Part shown: positions 12,401 through 27,400 of the stretch, piece by piece
Layout: every line of letters starts with the position of its first letter
Position numbering within the stretch: position 1 is the first letter of the stretch
Source: Rhytidiadelphus loreus
Taxonomy: Eukaryota; Streptophyta; Bryopsida; Hypnales; Hylocomiaceae
Assembly (NCBI GenBank): GCA_947034895.1
Contig: OX344761.1
Location: 31,074,863 to 31,138,862, forward strand
Reading direction: 5' to 3'
Length of the DNA stretch: 64,000 nt
The notes under the pieces: generated by a model
Told to the model about the DNA's origin: nothing
Seen by the model: only the letters and a program-made list of their open reading frames with translations
Databases searched by the model: none
Made by a program: the position numbers and the translations under genes

Positions 12401-15400
12401 CCAAGACTGGTTCGACCTCGACGACTGATCACTTCGGAAACTCGCATCCGAGGCTTCATCCCCTTCGGACTCACCGACAAGAAGTCCCAGAGGAGGCCCA
12501 AATGCACGTGCATTTGCCGCGTCAATTTCTGCTTGTTGTGCAGCCAACTCCTCGGCTTCTCGGGCGGCTTGTTCCACCGCTCTTTGAGCCACAAGTTTGG
12601 CCAACTCTTTCTGCAAGAGCTTGATGTAGTGGTGTTCGTACATTTCAACATGTCGGTAGAGTTTGGCAAGTAGGGCCATTTTCAAGTCAAATATTGGGGC
12701 ACCCAATAGAGGGAAACTCCAGACTTGATAGCCTTGGCCAAATGGCCAAATTGCAGTCCCTAGTTTTTATTATTACCACACCAAAAAAATAGTTACCCAC
12801 TATGAAATTTTAGGTTTAGAATTATCTAGGATTTAGAATCAAACCATTAGTAATACCTCTACTTGGAAATAATTCCATGGTTTGAGAATACTAGTTTTAA
12901 ACCTTTAAATGTTGATGAGGGCGTTTGGTGTCTGATGGATGTTAGGGAATATTTGTAGTGGGACAAAAGTGCAACTACTCATCCTCGGAATTTTGTTATG
13001 AAAAGGAAAGGTCTTCTATAGTAGTTTGACTTCCAATGAGTGCTTTTGCTATTTCTAAAGCCCATGATTCACACGGTAATGAAAAAGGGATAATTTCCAA
13101 GATCACCCCTTCATCCTTTAAGGGTTAAAAGAAGCTTAGTGTAGGTACAATCCTAGTATGGGGGATACTTGTGTGATTCAAACTTGCAATGAGGGGTCTC
13201 TCTTGCAAATAGGGGGACTTCCACATGATTTCCAAGAAAATTTCCAGGTGCAAAATGGAGCAAAGGAGACTTGAAAAATTGCAAAAAATGTTGTTGCAAA
13301 AGACAATCGTTGGAAAGACAAAATGTTACTACAAAAAGACAATTGTTGGAATGTTTCCTAGAAGTCTCCTTGTATTTTGCCTTTTGCAATGAAATTCTGT
13401 TTCATTTGTTTCCTAAAGAAAAAGTCTCCTTGTTCAAAGTCTCACTAACTTTCTTTTTTAGTTACTTACTACTTGCTTTTTTCTGGAGGGTCCAATATCA
13501 AGCCCTCCAAACTAGGATTGTGCAATTTGGAATTGCACTAGAAAAAAAGAATATGCAAATAATGAATTCTCACAGTACAATACTATAATGGAACACATAA
13601 GTATTGCAAGCACATAGTATTGTAACACGTACAACAAGCACATGGTACCATTGCTTTTTCGACAAAATTTTAGGCTTGTTTTAACTAGTTTACTCAAACT
13701 ACAAAATTATTTGAGGGCACATGAGTAAAATATTAATATTTATAATTATTACCAGGTTCGGCCATAACATTCCAACAATTGTCTTTGATTCGTTCAACTA
13801 AAATATCTTTGTTTAAATCGCTAATTCTTATCTGCTTAGTGAATTCATGTAAGTTTGTAAGTAGGTAATATATGAATGTTGTATTTAGTGTACATTGTTT
13901 AAATAATTACAATAGAAAAAAAACATTAGAAATTTCAAAGAATAAACTGTGAATTTGTAAGAGATAGTGAGCTATTTTGAATGAAAAAGTTGTTGCTTTA
14001 CCAAGTTCATTAACTTACAATTGGAAACATTTTTTAATAGAGCTTTTTCATTTTCACTAAAAATAATAATAATAATTTTTTGTTTTGATTTGTTTGTTTT
14101 ACATCTACACAAATCAAATGTTTGCAACTAGGTTTGTTTTGTAATGGACAACATTTGTAAATTTAGATATGAAATTTAGATATAAAATTAATTTTGATGA
14201 ATGACAATATAAAAAATCTATAGATATAACTATCATGTTGTTTATAAATATAAAGATATAGTTTAAAATTTGATAAAAAACAAACAAACTAAATATGGAA
14301 GATATAAATATAGCAAACTATGATACAAATATAGGATGCAAATTCTAATTATATTTGAAAATTATGAAAAGATATCTAACTTCTATTATTTTGATAAATA
14401 CTTTTTAATATTAGACTGATGGAATAAATAATTTAGAAAAATGAATTGAATAAATAATCACTTATATTGTTGCAATGAAACCTAATATATACAACTATTG
14501 ATGAATCATGTGCCAATATTATACTTATGGAAATTTTGGCTATTTTTTTATTTCTTCAAAACTATGTGTTTCATCTAAATAATGACGTAAACATTTAACC
14601 TAGATGCTTTAATAAATCACATGATACAATGTATGATTGAAGAATCTTTTATATTTGTTTGTTTGTTTTTTAATTACACAATAAAAATTTGAGGATTGGA
14701 ATTTGCAAGATTCAAAAACAATCATCTAATTTATTGTCATTGAAAATTGAATTAAGTATTATAATATAGCTATGAAAACTAACTAAATATTCTACAATTC
14801 ATAATCGTTTTTTTCTATATGACTTTGTCTTTACTCTATTTTTGTATAATATGTTTTAAGAAAATCAATCTAATTTAACCTCTAACCATCCATTAAATGG
14901 CCTCAACTTTCTTTCAAACCTTTATAGGCTCCTTGAATTGCACCGAGCTTTGAAATTCACGTACTATAGAGGGATAACAATCCAAGTTGGAAATAAAACT
15001 ATTGATTTGAAAAGTAAATGGATAGTCATATCAATGATGATAATTTTAGTTCCATTGGAAAAAAATTGAGTGACTTAGAAGCAGTTTTGTATAGAGCAAT
15101 GCCCACAGAGGAGGAAATTGTGTAGAAAAATTTGTCAATAAGGAAGGCAAAGATTGACAAGGAGACACATTTTTTTATACAATTTTCAACAACAAAAGTA
15201 TTGCCTAGTGTAGATTTCCTACAATAAATGTGGGAATTGGAATGCACAAAAAAAATTCCAAATGAAGAATTCTTAATGCACGATTATGCAAGTGGATCTA
15301 CGTAATGTGTTGATTATTCAAACTAACCTACCCAACAAATTAATAGGGAATTTTATGGCAAAGGTTTATGAATCATAGCAGTTACTAGCTAAAAGATCTC

Positions 15401-18400
15401 CATGAATTTCATTGCTATCCTCAACCAATATTGCCTCCACTAATAATTGTAAAATTTGGATGCTAAAGGATTAACTCCTAAAAGACCAGCATGTGTTTTT
15501 TGGCAACATAGAAATTTTAGGCACATACTTGTGACTAGAGATTTGTATATTTTAAGATGAAATTTTGGTAGGAGGTTGGGACAAGAAATATCTTTCATAT
15601 ACACTAAATTTCATGACATTTGAAAATAAGAATCAAAAGTTATAGTCTAGTATGTTACTTTTTTTTGTAAATGGGCAGTTCGGACAGATTTAAAACATCA
15701 CTTTTATTAATTTTTTAGATTTATATATATGTGGAAAGCTTTGAATCATTCCATTTTGATCAATGAGTCAAAAGTTATGAAAAGTTTTAGAGTTCTACTA
15801 AACTTTGAACTTTATAGTAAACTTTGAAAAACTTTGAACTAATAAACTTTGAAGTAATTTATTTGACTCAATTTTCAATATTTTTTGAAAAAAATAAAAT
15901 CATAGGATGAAGATTGTATTTCAACCATTGGGGTTGGCATTTTTCAATTCCATAACTAAATTCTTAACAACATAGTATTTTGAATCATTCTCTACTTCTT
16001 TCTTACTATTTTTTTCTTGTATGTTGTACAATTTCAAATGTTGTGAAACTTTTCAAGCATGTAGCCAACTTGCCTTGAAGAATGAACCTAAAGAAGCACT
16101 ACTATTTTGGACAATTTTCATATAAATGTGAGCTTGTGAAGTGTAGATGCCCGTTTTTTCGCAGGGCCAAAAAAAGATTTATGTAAATTTGAAAGCTCAT
16201 ATTTTGCAATCCTTGTAGTGGAAATTTCCAAAAAAATTCCCACATGTTTTCAAGTCAGAATACTACAAGATCCTATGATGTGTCTATAGATGGGTTTTTT
16301 TTCAAAATGTGGTACTTGTACTAGAAATGGCTGTTTGGGAGCATTTTCAGTGAAAACATACTCACGGTCCTTTACAGGCTAATCAACAACATGACTACTT
16401 TTGTTGACCACAAATATGATTGTTAGAGTATATTACAAATTTATTTATTTTTCCATTTTGGAATATTTTTTCTAAAAAATACTTTGAAATTGTTTAGTTT
16501 CAAAAATATTGATTTGAAATGTCCTAAGGAATTCCTTGATATTATTCTTCATCTAAAGCTTTGTGACAATTTTTTTATTTTAGGCTAGCATTGTGTCAAA
16601 AAAATGAAAATGAACATGTATATATAAAAAAAATGAAATGATGTATAAAATAACAACCAAACAAATAAAATCTTGATTAGGAGAAGAAATAATAAACAAA
16701 CAATCAAAGCAATGCAAACCAAGTAGAAATAATTTTGATTGAATCACTTAAATCAAATTATGTTCCAATTGAATAGCGAAACAATATGTAAATATATATA
16801 AAAGAATTTTTCTTTTCAAGACAATCCATTGATTAAAGCATAGAAAACTAATTAATTCATACAACATATACAAATGAAGATAGATAGATATATCATCATT
16901 TTTTAATTTACAAGATGTACTTTCATATTAAATAGTTTAATTAATGTATAGATCACAAATAATTATTGATGACTTGTAGAATATAAAAATATAAAAATAT
17001 ACCTCCTCACGAGCTGCTTCAATTTTTTCATCCATCACTATTTGCAATTTGCTTTCCAAATCAACATCAACGATCATCTCTTTGGAAGTTAATTTTTCCA
17101 AAGGTGGTGCCTGCTTATAAATGAAATTTATTTAAACTTATTGTATTATTTCTTTTAAAAAATATAAAATTTATAGGTTTTCATTATTTGAATTTTAAAT
17201 TTCAAAGAATCTAAATAATAATAATTTTAAGTTTGAAAAATTTAAATATTTTCTACACTCACCAAGTTTGTTTTTATTTATAGCATGAATGAAATAGAAT
17301 GGCTATCAGTAATATTGATTAGAATTCAATTTAGTCAAAATCAAAAACATATAATTTTTTATGCAATTACGATTTTAAAATTTTCTACACTAAATTTTAT
17401 TTTATTTTTTATCTTTACTTAATATAACTCTAATACTTATTGATCAAAACCTTAAGACATAAATCCTCAAATTCCACTGTACTAGTATCTAACAACAAAG
17501 TATTTGAAAGTATACCAACAAAAAAATAAAAATATCATAGTTCAATTTTAAGAATTAAACTAATAAATTGAGTGTTATTATTTGACAGAAATTGTCATTT
17601 GAATGTCCAGGTTTCAATTTCATTCCACAAAAATATTCATTAGAAAACTAAACCTTAAGATTTTTTTCATATATTTCTTGAAAATCTTTTTTCAACCCAT
17701 CCACAATGTCATAAGATTGCTTTCTTTGCGGTTCACCCAAAGCCAAATACCTACACTTTGTATGACATGATTCCATTTAAAATAATTCACATAATTGCTG
17801 TAAATTATTAGATGAGAGATGATGATCCTTATAAATTACATCACAATGAGTATTTAAATTTTCTCTCATATAAAATATATATGCATTTAGTAATTGTCAT
17901 TGATAATAAAAATAAATAATGATAATATTTAATCTCATACATTTAATCACATATTTAATCTTAAGAAGGAAATATAAAATTGAAATATGATTGAAATATA
18001 AAATACAGTTTAAAAAAAATATTTTGACATTCTTGAAAAAGAAAATGAAAATGATTTATATTGATTTAAAAGCAAAAAAGTGGAATGTAAACCATTCATC
18101 TTCAAAATCAATATAAAATATTTTAGAAATCAAATTTCAATTGCTTTTGTTATCTATTTCATGAAATCTTGGATCACATATACTACATTCAATCTCCAAT
18201 GAGCTTGTTGCTTTTACATATTTTGATTTATTTTTTTGCTTTGGATATGGATTAAACCTTTTTTCAACATCTTGGTTGTGTTCTTCTACCAAAGATGGTT
18301 GCTTGAGGTTTTCCACCAAATGGTCACATACAGCAACACTTCCTATTGGTTGCTCATCTGTGATTCAATACATATTTGTTAGTATGATTTCTTCTTGAAA

Positions 18401-21400
18401 TATATTGTCCGCATTTATTTTCAATGGTGATTTTTAAGTGTACTTGCCTTACAAAGTGCACTACCTTACAAAGTAAGGTAGTGGTTTGGAAACTTGCTAG
18501 GACATTTGCAATTGAATAGTCCATCATTCATTGATCCCAAGAAAAACAATGAAGTCATAACATATACTTCAAGACGTTTTGTTAGACGGATTGAAATCAC
18601 GTAAATAAAGTGTACAATTTTTTCAAAGTTTTATTTGAATTGGATGTAAAAGAAGGAAACCACATGATAATAAAAGTATTGTTAGACATTGCACCGGCTA
18701 AAACTTTGAAACAAGCGTACATGTGAGAATGGTTCATAATATGAAATTGTGTAATTTTTTTGTTAGATCTTGTTGTGAGTGAAAAGATGATTCCAAATTC
18801 TCTTTGTTTTAAACCCGGCATGGATTAAACCATGTGATAAAGTATTGTTATTAGGTATTGCATCTAAAACTTTGAAACAAGTATGTGAGAATGGCTCATA
18901 ATAAATGAAATTGCCTCATTTTTTTGTCAGTGAGATCTTGTTGGGCGTCCAAAAGGAATTCTAGATTCTCTTTGTTTTAAACACCACATGAATGAACTAT
19001 GAATTTTCAAAGTTGAATAAAAACATATTTACTCCAAATCAACCCAAGACTCTCATGAACTAAGAATTTTCAAAGTTGACTGAAAATGTATTTACTCCAA
19101 ATCAACCTAAAGTCTCATGAATAAATTGAACGGTGTAAATTCCATCTTACAAAGGAAGCACAGATGCTTTGTAAATAGGTCACAATTAGGTGCAATTACC
19201 TTACTTTGTGCTTTGAAATTTCGTTGAAGACCGGCTTCTGAGCAATCCACACAAAAGAAGACACCATTTTCTCCGCCGGTGATGACAAGGCCGTTGTGCA
19301 CAGCCAAGCATTCCAATGAATTTGAATAGAAGTCATAGATTTGCAAGTCCAATGTTTTGTTTGGTGGTTTCATGGGGTCCAAAGCATTAGTTCTTATTTG
19401 CAAGCATCCATCTGTGGCACCAGATATTAGAACCTGCTCTTGCTGCAACAACACTAGAGAAACCCCCCCCCAAAGGCTGGCAATTTTTAATAGAAGAAAA
19501 AATCTTCATGAATATTTTCATTTAAAAAAATATACAACATTTTTTGTTTTTTAAAAAGCAACAAAAATGTGTTGGCTTAGCCCTTCAACAATGATTCAAC
19601 AAGGTTAGAAATTGTTTGCATTTTACTTTGCACCTGTATGAAATATCTTAGCCTTAAGAGGGATAAAACACTCTTCTACTACAATAAAGAATTGAGACTG
19701 GAAGGGAATTTAGTAGAATTGTTTACACCCTTTAGTACTCATGGCATCACTTAAACCTTTGGTTTTACTTTTACTTTTTACTTTTTTTCTCAAAGGTTAA
19801 TTCCTACAAGACCAAGTCATATAATGGGATTTTAAGAATTTTAGGTAGTTACTATGATGTCAATTTTTGTTGTAATCATTTTGATTCATTTTTTTTTATA
19901 GATAAGAGAATGTACTAGAATTTTTGGAATATATATATTTTATTTAAATGGGTGCCTAGGAGAAAAAATTATGCCCTCTTAAACCCTAAATGTCCAAGGG
20001 TCCTTCTTCCATAATCACTTCCAAATTGCCATTTTTGAAATGAAAGTTTAATTTTCTTAGAATTTTTTTGAACATCTAACTGTAGAATCTTGTTCACTAC
20101 TATGGCAAATTAGTATACCTTCTAATTTTTACAAAATTTGACCATATAAATTTTGAGATATCTTCGATTGAATTTCAATTTTTGAAGAAACACATTTTTT
20201 TCTTAGACAAAGTGACTTCAAAGACCCATGTCTCAAATTTCTACAAAAAAAGAATTTTTCATTTTTTACTCAATTATTCCCACTTTTTTGACTTGTCATA
20301 TTATTTTGCTTTTGTCATTCATATTTCAAGGCAATTCCATGCTAATTTAGGACTTCTTCTTTTCTTTTAGATTTTCATAATTTCCAAAAAAAATAGATTA
20401 ACTTCTTGTGAGAGAGTGGATGGAGGGTTGTAGGTAGAACCATCCAAGGGCTGCCTTCTACCTTCCCTCCACTCTTCCTACCACACTCTTCAATATATAA
20501 TAGATTGGTCTACCTACAACTAAAAACATCCTTATACTCAAAATTATAGACAAGAATATTGTGGTTCTATAGAGCATAGGCCACATGAGCATGAAAATAT
20601 TGATAAAGGAAAGATATTTTCAAGTTTTGAAAAAATTTGAATCCACGATGTAATCACTAACATTTTTTTTTCTTCTACATTAATTGCACATAAAATGAAA
20701 TCCTCATATAGATGGCAAAGCAAGTCTCATTTTTTACTATGTATCCATAAGATGTGAACAACCTATTCGACTTCAATTTATTTCCCTCTTCCTACAAATC
20801 CAGACTGAGGTGTTGATCTTGCATCAAAAGAAATCCCTCTTTCTTCACCCTAAAAGATGTCAATCTTCTGAAAATTCCCAAGTCATTGATATTTGTCAAA
20901 TTATGGATGATTTTGGTCATCCAAAACAAATATAAAATATGGGTACAAACTATAACCACAAACTACAATACAACCTACAAATATAGAATTTGACTCAAAT
21001 ATCCCATATCAAATGCATTGGGAAATGAGTCCCAAAAACTACAAAGCAATCTTAAATTTTTAGAGCATACCCACTTAAGTATAGAATATTCTTGTAAAAT
21101 TGGATTGTTTTCATCATCACAATTCTAGATTTAGTTTTTAATCGCAAGTCGTGATAAAAAAAAGAAATTTCAAAGCTTTGGTTACCATATATAATTAGTG
21201 TAAAATGAAAAGACACCAAGAAAAAGCTATCAAAAAAATTTGTTTGATTTAAATTTGAGATCATTGATAGTAAATAGCATTTTAAGAGAGAGAGATATTA
21301 TTAGTAATTAAATTGTAATTAAAAGTAAAAGAATTAGTTATTTTAGTCTTCATAGCCTTTCTAGACATCTTTCTAGGGAAATCATTTAGATTTTTATGTT

Positions 21401-24400
21401 GTAGTATCTTCAATGCCATTAATCCCAAATGTCTCTTAGGGCCATTTTTTCATCAAAAAACACTCAAAACTATCATTTTTATTGCAAAGATCAAAGAACT
21501 TTGAAAATTCATTTTTTTGCATATCTATTCATAGGATCTTGCAATAGACTACTACAACAATGCATGAAAGAAATTTCAGAGACTTTGACTATATAGATTG
21601 CAAGATATATTTGCGTTTAAAGTGAAAAAAAAACTTTTAAAACCCTGTTTGACTAGATTATAAGACTTTGAATCTTCTTAGCTTAAAATTTTGGCACTAC
21701 CTATTTTGAATTTATATTTTTTTATATGAAGAATTGAGTTGAAAGTTTAGGAACTTAGAAGAAAACAAAACTAACAAACGTGCTTTACATTCTTTAAAAA
21801 ACTGTTATATAGAAGCAAGTATGAGTTTGAAGGAAAAATTTAATTGTTAATAGCTCTAAGATAGAATTGAACAACTAATTTCAACCATGAGACTAATATG
21901 CTAACAAAATATGGAAGAATTTTAGAATTGTTAATTCCAATGGTCATAATGTTCTATTAAATAACTAATATCCTTTATTTTTGTTTTATTTGAAATTTTC
22001 AAAATTGAGAGAAAAAGATGACTTTGTATGTTTTTTCTACCTTCAAATGTTTTTGAATAGCTATCAATGTATACAATCTTCAAAAATTAATTAAATTTTT
22101 TTAAATATATTTTTTGCTACGCATTTTGACATTAAAATTTTTTTATTTTAAATTTTTCAATATTTATTGGAATGACATGAAACAAAGCTTTACACGTAGA
22201 TTATGATGAATTGCATCCATCCTAAAATAATTAATCATGCAAAAATTTGAAATTATGAAGTCAATAGAACCTGCTCAAATTCTCAAAAAGTCTAAAGTGG
22301 ACTTCTTGGTCATTATTAGTTAAGGTATAATCTTCTAATCTTCTATATTGACTTCTTGCACTTCATCTTATCTAATGCTCTCAATATCTATTCCATTTAT
22401 ACATGACTTTATAAAATACTATACATTTTAGTAATAGAAAGTTAGCTTCTATTACCTTGCATTCAAACTCAATATCCTTTATTTTACATTTTTTTCCCAT
22501 TATATATGAAAGAATTTCATTTTATTTTATTCCAAAAATGATTATGCTTAGTTACAAAAACTTTACTTGAGTGGCTAAAATTGAGCTTGATAGTTAGAAT
22601 TTAGAAGTTGTTAAAAACCTCTATAGAATGATTTGTAGCATCATCATTTTATTTTGTAAAAAAATTAGTATTACTTCACTGTGAGAATTTTAAAACATCC
22701 TATTGTGTATACAATTCTTCATCTAAAAAAGTTTGTGTAATCATTGACACATCGATTTTTTGTTGCATTGGCATTCATTCATTGATAGTTACCAATAGAA
22801 GTAATACAATATGATTTTACTTCCTTCAAATTTTAAGAACTTGATAATGAGTTTTTAAAATTTTAATTTTAATAAATTTATTTATTTTACACTATACATA
22901 GTAATTGTGTAGAAAGTTGAATGTAACAATATTTACCTAAAGTAGTTCCTGATTTTTGATGGCCAACAATATTGAAGTGAGGGGTTATTGGTGTTGCTTC
23001 TGGTCCTGTCCATTGACTTATTGCATCTGGCAGGCGATATTGTAACAAATTTTTACCTTTTCCCAAACCCCAAATTATTCTTTTCTCCACCTTCTCTTTC
23101 TCCAAAATATATTTGGTAGAGACAATGGCATTCAAAGGAAAAACAATATTGAAACTACAAAAATAAAACATTATTGTATTGCAATTATAATTATTATTAG
23201 CTTTAGCACTTGTAAAATGAATTTATTTGTAAAGAATTCAAATGGGATTTAGATTTCCAAAATTTTAGAAATCTTCAATTTTTTATTTTTTATTTTTTAT
23301 TTTAGAAATCTTCAATTTTAGAAATCTTCAATTAAGTATATAGAATAATGGTATATTTTATATATTTATTATTGTTCAAATAAAAATTACACAATTGGAC
23401 CAATTGCTATAATCTGTCATTGTATTAATCAAGTTTCGTTAATAAAAATTTGAGATTAATAATTAAGATCTACTTCTAAATTTGAATGTTAAATGCTATT
23501 GATTTTTATATTAAATACAGGCTATAGATATAAAAAGCAAAGTTCTAAATATGGAATCTTATTTACATATTAAATAATTGTTGAAATCATTTTGAGGAAA
23601 AAACCCACTTATAAGTGAAAATTATCGGTATATTTTTGAGTATTTCCACCTTTGAAATTATTTTAGTAAAAAACAATTATAGTTTATATTTGATGAATTG
23701 CTTTAGAGGAATTTGGAAGAAAACGGATTGATGAATAAAATTGCAAAAATGAAAAATCTTGTTGAATATAAGAAGTCATCACTAAGTGATATCTAATATT
23801 ATATTCCAAAACATCTTGAATTTTAATAATGCATGGAATGTTTATTTGGAAATAAATATTTGATTTGTGTATATTTGTATTGGATACTAGCTACAAATTG
23901 AAAAGGATAACGGAAAAAATTAATTGTATTGAACATCAATATTTAGTGTTAAATATTAATATTTTCATAATTGAATAGTAATATATTAAAATGCAAACCA
24001 ATTTGTTCACCTTTTTCGTTGCAATTGATTGTGTTGAAATTTGAGTTGACTATCCGACATTCTATTATTGGGTACCTTTAGCATTACTATTTCACCTCGT
24101 GCTAATGACACCAATGCATTTAATTCATTGTCTCCTGTACACCAAATATACTATTATTTTATATATTTATTGGTTATTTATTAATATTTTATATATTTAA
24201 AATCTATATTCTAAATGAATAGATGCCTATGTTTAAAATTCTTCTTTAAGTAGACCTAAAATAGTATAGTTCTAGAAAGCAAAAAGTTTTTCTTTAGAGG
24301 CATACTTTTTAATTAAAAAAAATCGATTTCTCAAAAATATATTCAATAAATGATTTATATAAAAATCTTATAATATAATTGTAATATTTAGGACTTTACA

Positions 24401-27400
24401 TATTTTAAATATAGCAAAAAATTTGTATCAAAATTACTTATATTTGATTGTTGTGCATTGATTCTTTCTTAAAATTATTTTTAGGAAGAAATTTGAATTT
24501 AAATTTGAATTTTGTATATACAAAGTTTTAGACAATACAATGCAATGCAATGTACAAGTTTGATTTATCATTCATGTTTACAACTTTTGTTCAAAAAGCA
24601 TCACTAATGATTTATCTAATTGTACTTTATATGAAGCTTGTACATTTTAAGAAATTTGGACTACCGCAAAATTAATCCTTTAAGATTTAAATTTGAAGGT
24701 TAGCTAATTCAAATCTTTAAAAAGGAGATTAGCTAGTTTTTGAGTATATTATCAAATTCTTGGATGTCAATTTAGTCATGAAGTGCTCAAAATGGATTCC
24801 TAGAAGGTTCCTATGAAGTCAATTTTGAATGAATCTTTTAGACACATTTGTATATCTAAAGTATAGACATGTATTTAGTTTGCTAATATATATATATATA
24901 TATATATATGGTACGTGAATCAAAAGTTATGTTAAGCTGTTTTGAATTTACTATTAAAAATTTGACAAGAGTGTAATTTTTGAACATGACGTAGTATGCA
25001 ATTGTTAAGAAAAAACTTATATTCTATACATTCATCATAATGATCTAATGCAATTTTGTATGGTTATAGTTCAAGAAGCTTTCCCCCCCCCTCATACACT
25101 AGAAAATGACATTTTTTTATACAATTTAAGTCAAAATGTATCCATGTCTTGAAGGATTAAACAATGTAAAGATTGTATTTCAACAACGTATTGTTAATTT
25201 TGTCAATGAAAATGTACAAGCAAATACAATAATAACTATAACGACCTGTCGTTATTTTAGTTTCCCAAGCCAATGCAATGATAGGATTCAACATATCTGT
25301 AAATCCCAACAGTTCAAACTTGTTAAATTGTGTTGATTTAGAACAAAGAAAGAACAATCGACCATCTGTTTTGGATCCAATCAATAGAATAGAAGAACTT
25401 GGGCTTTGTATTATCTGCACAAAATATACAAACATCCACTCAAATAATGTATTGCATATAAATCTTCTATCTCCAAATAAATCTATGGTAGTCCCATAGT
25501 TTCTGACTAGAAACCATATAAATTTGGTGAAATATTGCCAAACAACTTCATCCCCTAAACTTGATAATATTAAAAATTGACTTTCATATTCTCTGAGAAT
25601 TATATCTATGAAAGCATTACATTACAATGAAAAATGAATTGTACACTAATTTTCATGGAATTATAACTCATTTAATAATTTTTTGGATGTCAATAATTAG
25701 GAACCAAGCTTTAGACCCCCCCAAAAAATGAAAAAAAAATGAAGCAAAAAGAAATTAAATAAAGGTGTGAGATTTTTTTAGAAATATTGTAGTTGATCTT
25801 TTATATTTTTATATTTTTATATTTTTATTTTTTCAAAATTCAGTCATCTCAAGATTATAAAAATGTATTTAACATTCAAACTAGATTTGCTGAAAATTTT
25901 CCCATTTACAAAAATAAAGATTGAGGCTTTGTACTTACCTTAATCATTATAATGAAATTAAAAATGTGGTATAATTAAAGCTATTTTTAGAAGTAGAAAA
26001 ATATGCAAAAGTGGTGATTCCTTTTGAAAAAATCTAGCTATTCCAAAAAGTGCTTTGCAACAAGCTTGGGTACAACATAAACTAAGTAACAACAAAATTT
26101 AGTTTCGAAACTCTCGAAAAATTCAACTTATCGATTCAATAGAAAATTTTAATTATTGCAATAACACCTAAATGCCCAAGGCCTTTTTTGAGCTTCTAGG
26201 AATTTGCTTTAAATTGAACAAAAAGTCAATATTTTGATGAGTTGTATTAATTTTTTTTTAAATTGTAACTGTACAAATTCAAACTAGAGATGTTAGAGAT
26301 TACATAGGAAAATAAAACACAACAATATCACTTATGGATTGAAAGATTATAATGGTTGATCCTGAAGGTGTTAAAACTACAAAAGTAATTTGAAGTCTTT
26401 CAATTCTCTTTTCACATGTCAAATCTGAAAATTTGGTCACCAAAAAACATGAGAATAAAAGGCCTAATATGCACAATTCCAATCAATTTATGGCTTTCTC
26501 AAAATCTACTCTACAATTTTTTTAAATGAATTTCTAATGTCATTTTTTTTCTACAATTTAGTGTATTTGAGGCTCATTTTCAAGAGCCTTCAACACTATG
26601 GAAAGTCAAGATTGCAATGAACACCTTGCACAAAATCTTGAATAGAAAAATCATAATCAATCATTTTCAAAATTGTATTTTTGATGCTAAAACTAGACTT
26701 CAAAAATATAAACTATTAAAAATAGCAATTTGGTTAGGTTTTATTTTACTTCAAAGTATTGTCAACGCCAAAATTGGGTACCTCAAGCATTTAGAGGTTC
26801 TAGTAGAAATACACTATCTTTAAAAAAATTGAAATAAAAAAAAACTAATCAGAAAAATATCTTAGAGCAATGGCATTTCAAAGCATTTATTTTGATATCA
26901 TCTACATAAAAAATACATATAGAAATGTTAAACTTGACTCCGATTGTACTTTCCTTACTAATACAATCATTAAAATAATCCTTTAATATAGTGATACTAT
27001 TCTAAATTTTTGCAAATACATGATCATATATTTGTACAAAGACATTGTTCACATCAATTTGATTCATCAAGTTAGTCATAAGTAAAGGATTTCCCTTTTA
27101 CATTGAGACATTATTTTTTATGAATGAAAACTTATGTACATGAAATATTACTTTGAAACACTTTGCTTATCATCTTGAATATAAACTTGGGGTTATTTAG
27201 GCATTAATCAAGTGATTGCTTAGCACAATAAAGGTCACAAGAACCAATAGAAATACATCTCAATAATTATTGAAAGCAATAGCTCTTTCTCTTTCTCTTT
27301 CAATGTTATTGTTTGTCCATCCAAATTTCCTAATTAGTTTCCTCAATTATTTTTCATTTATATAATGTAAGTTTGAAAATTATTTCTATAAAAATATTCT

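Noticed and set aside
19797..19982. A 186-base TTAA-bounded element
   Set aside because: The left end fits the family, but the right edge does not read as the inverse; it is more likely two abutting degraded copies.
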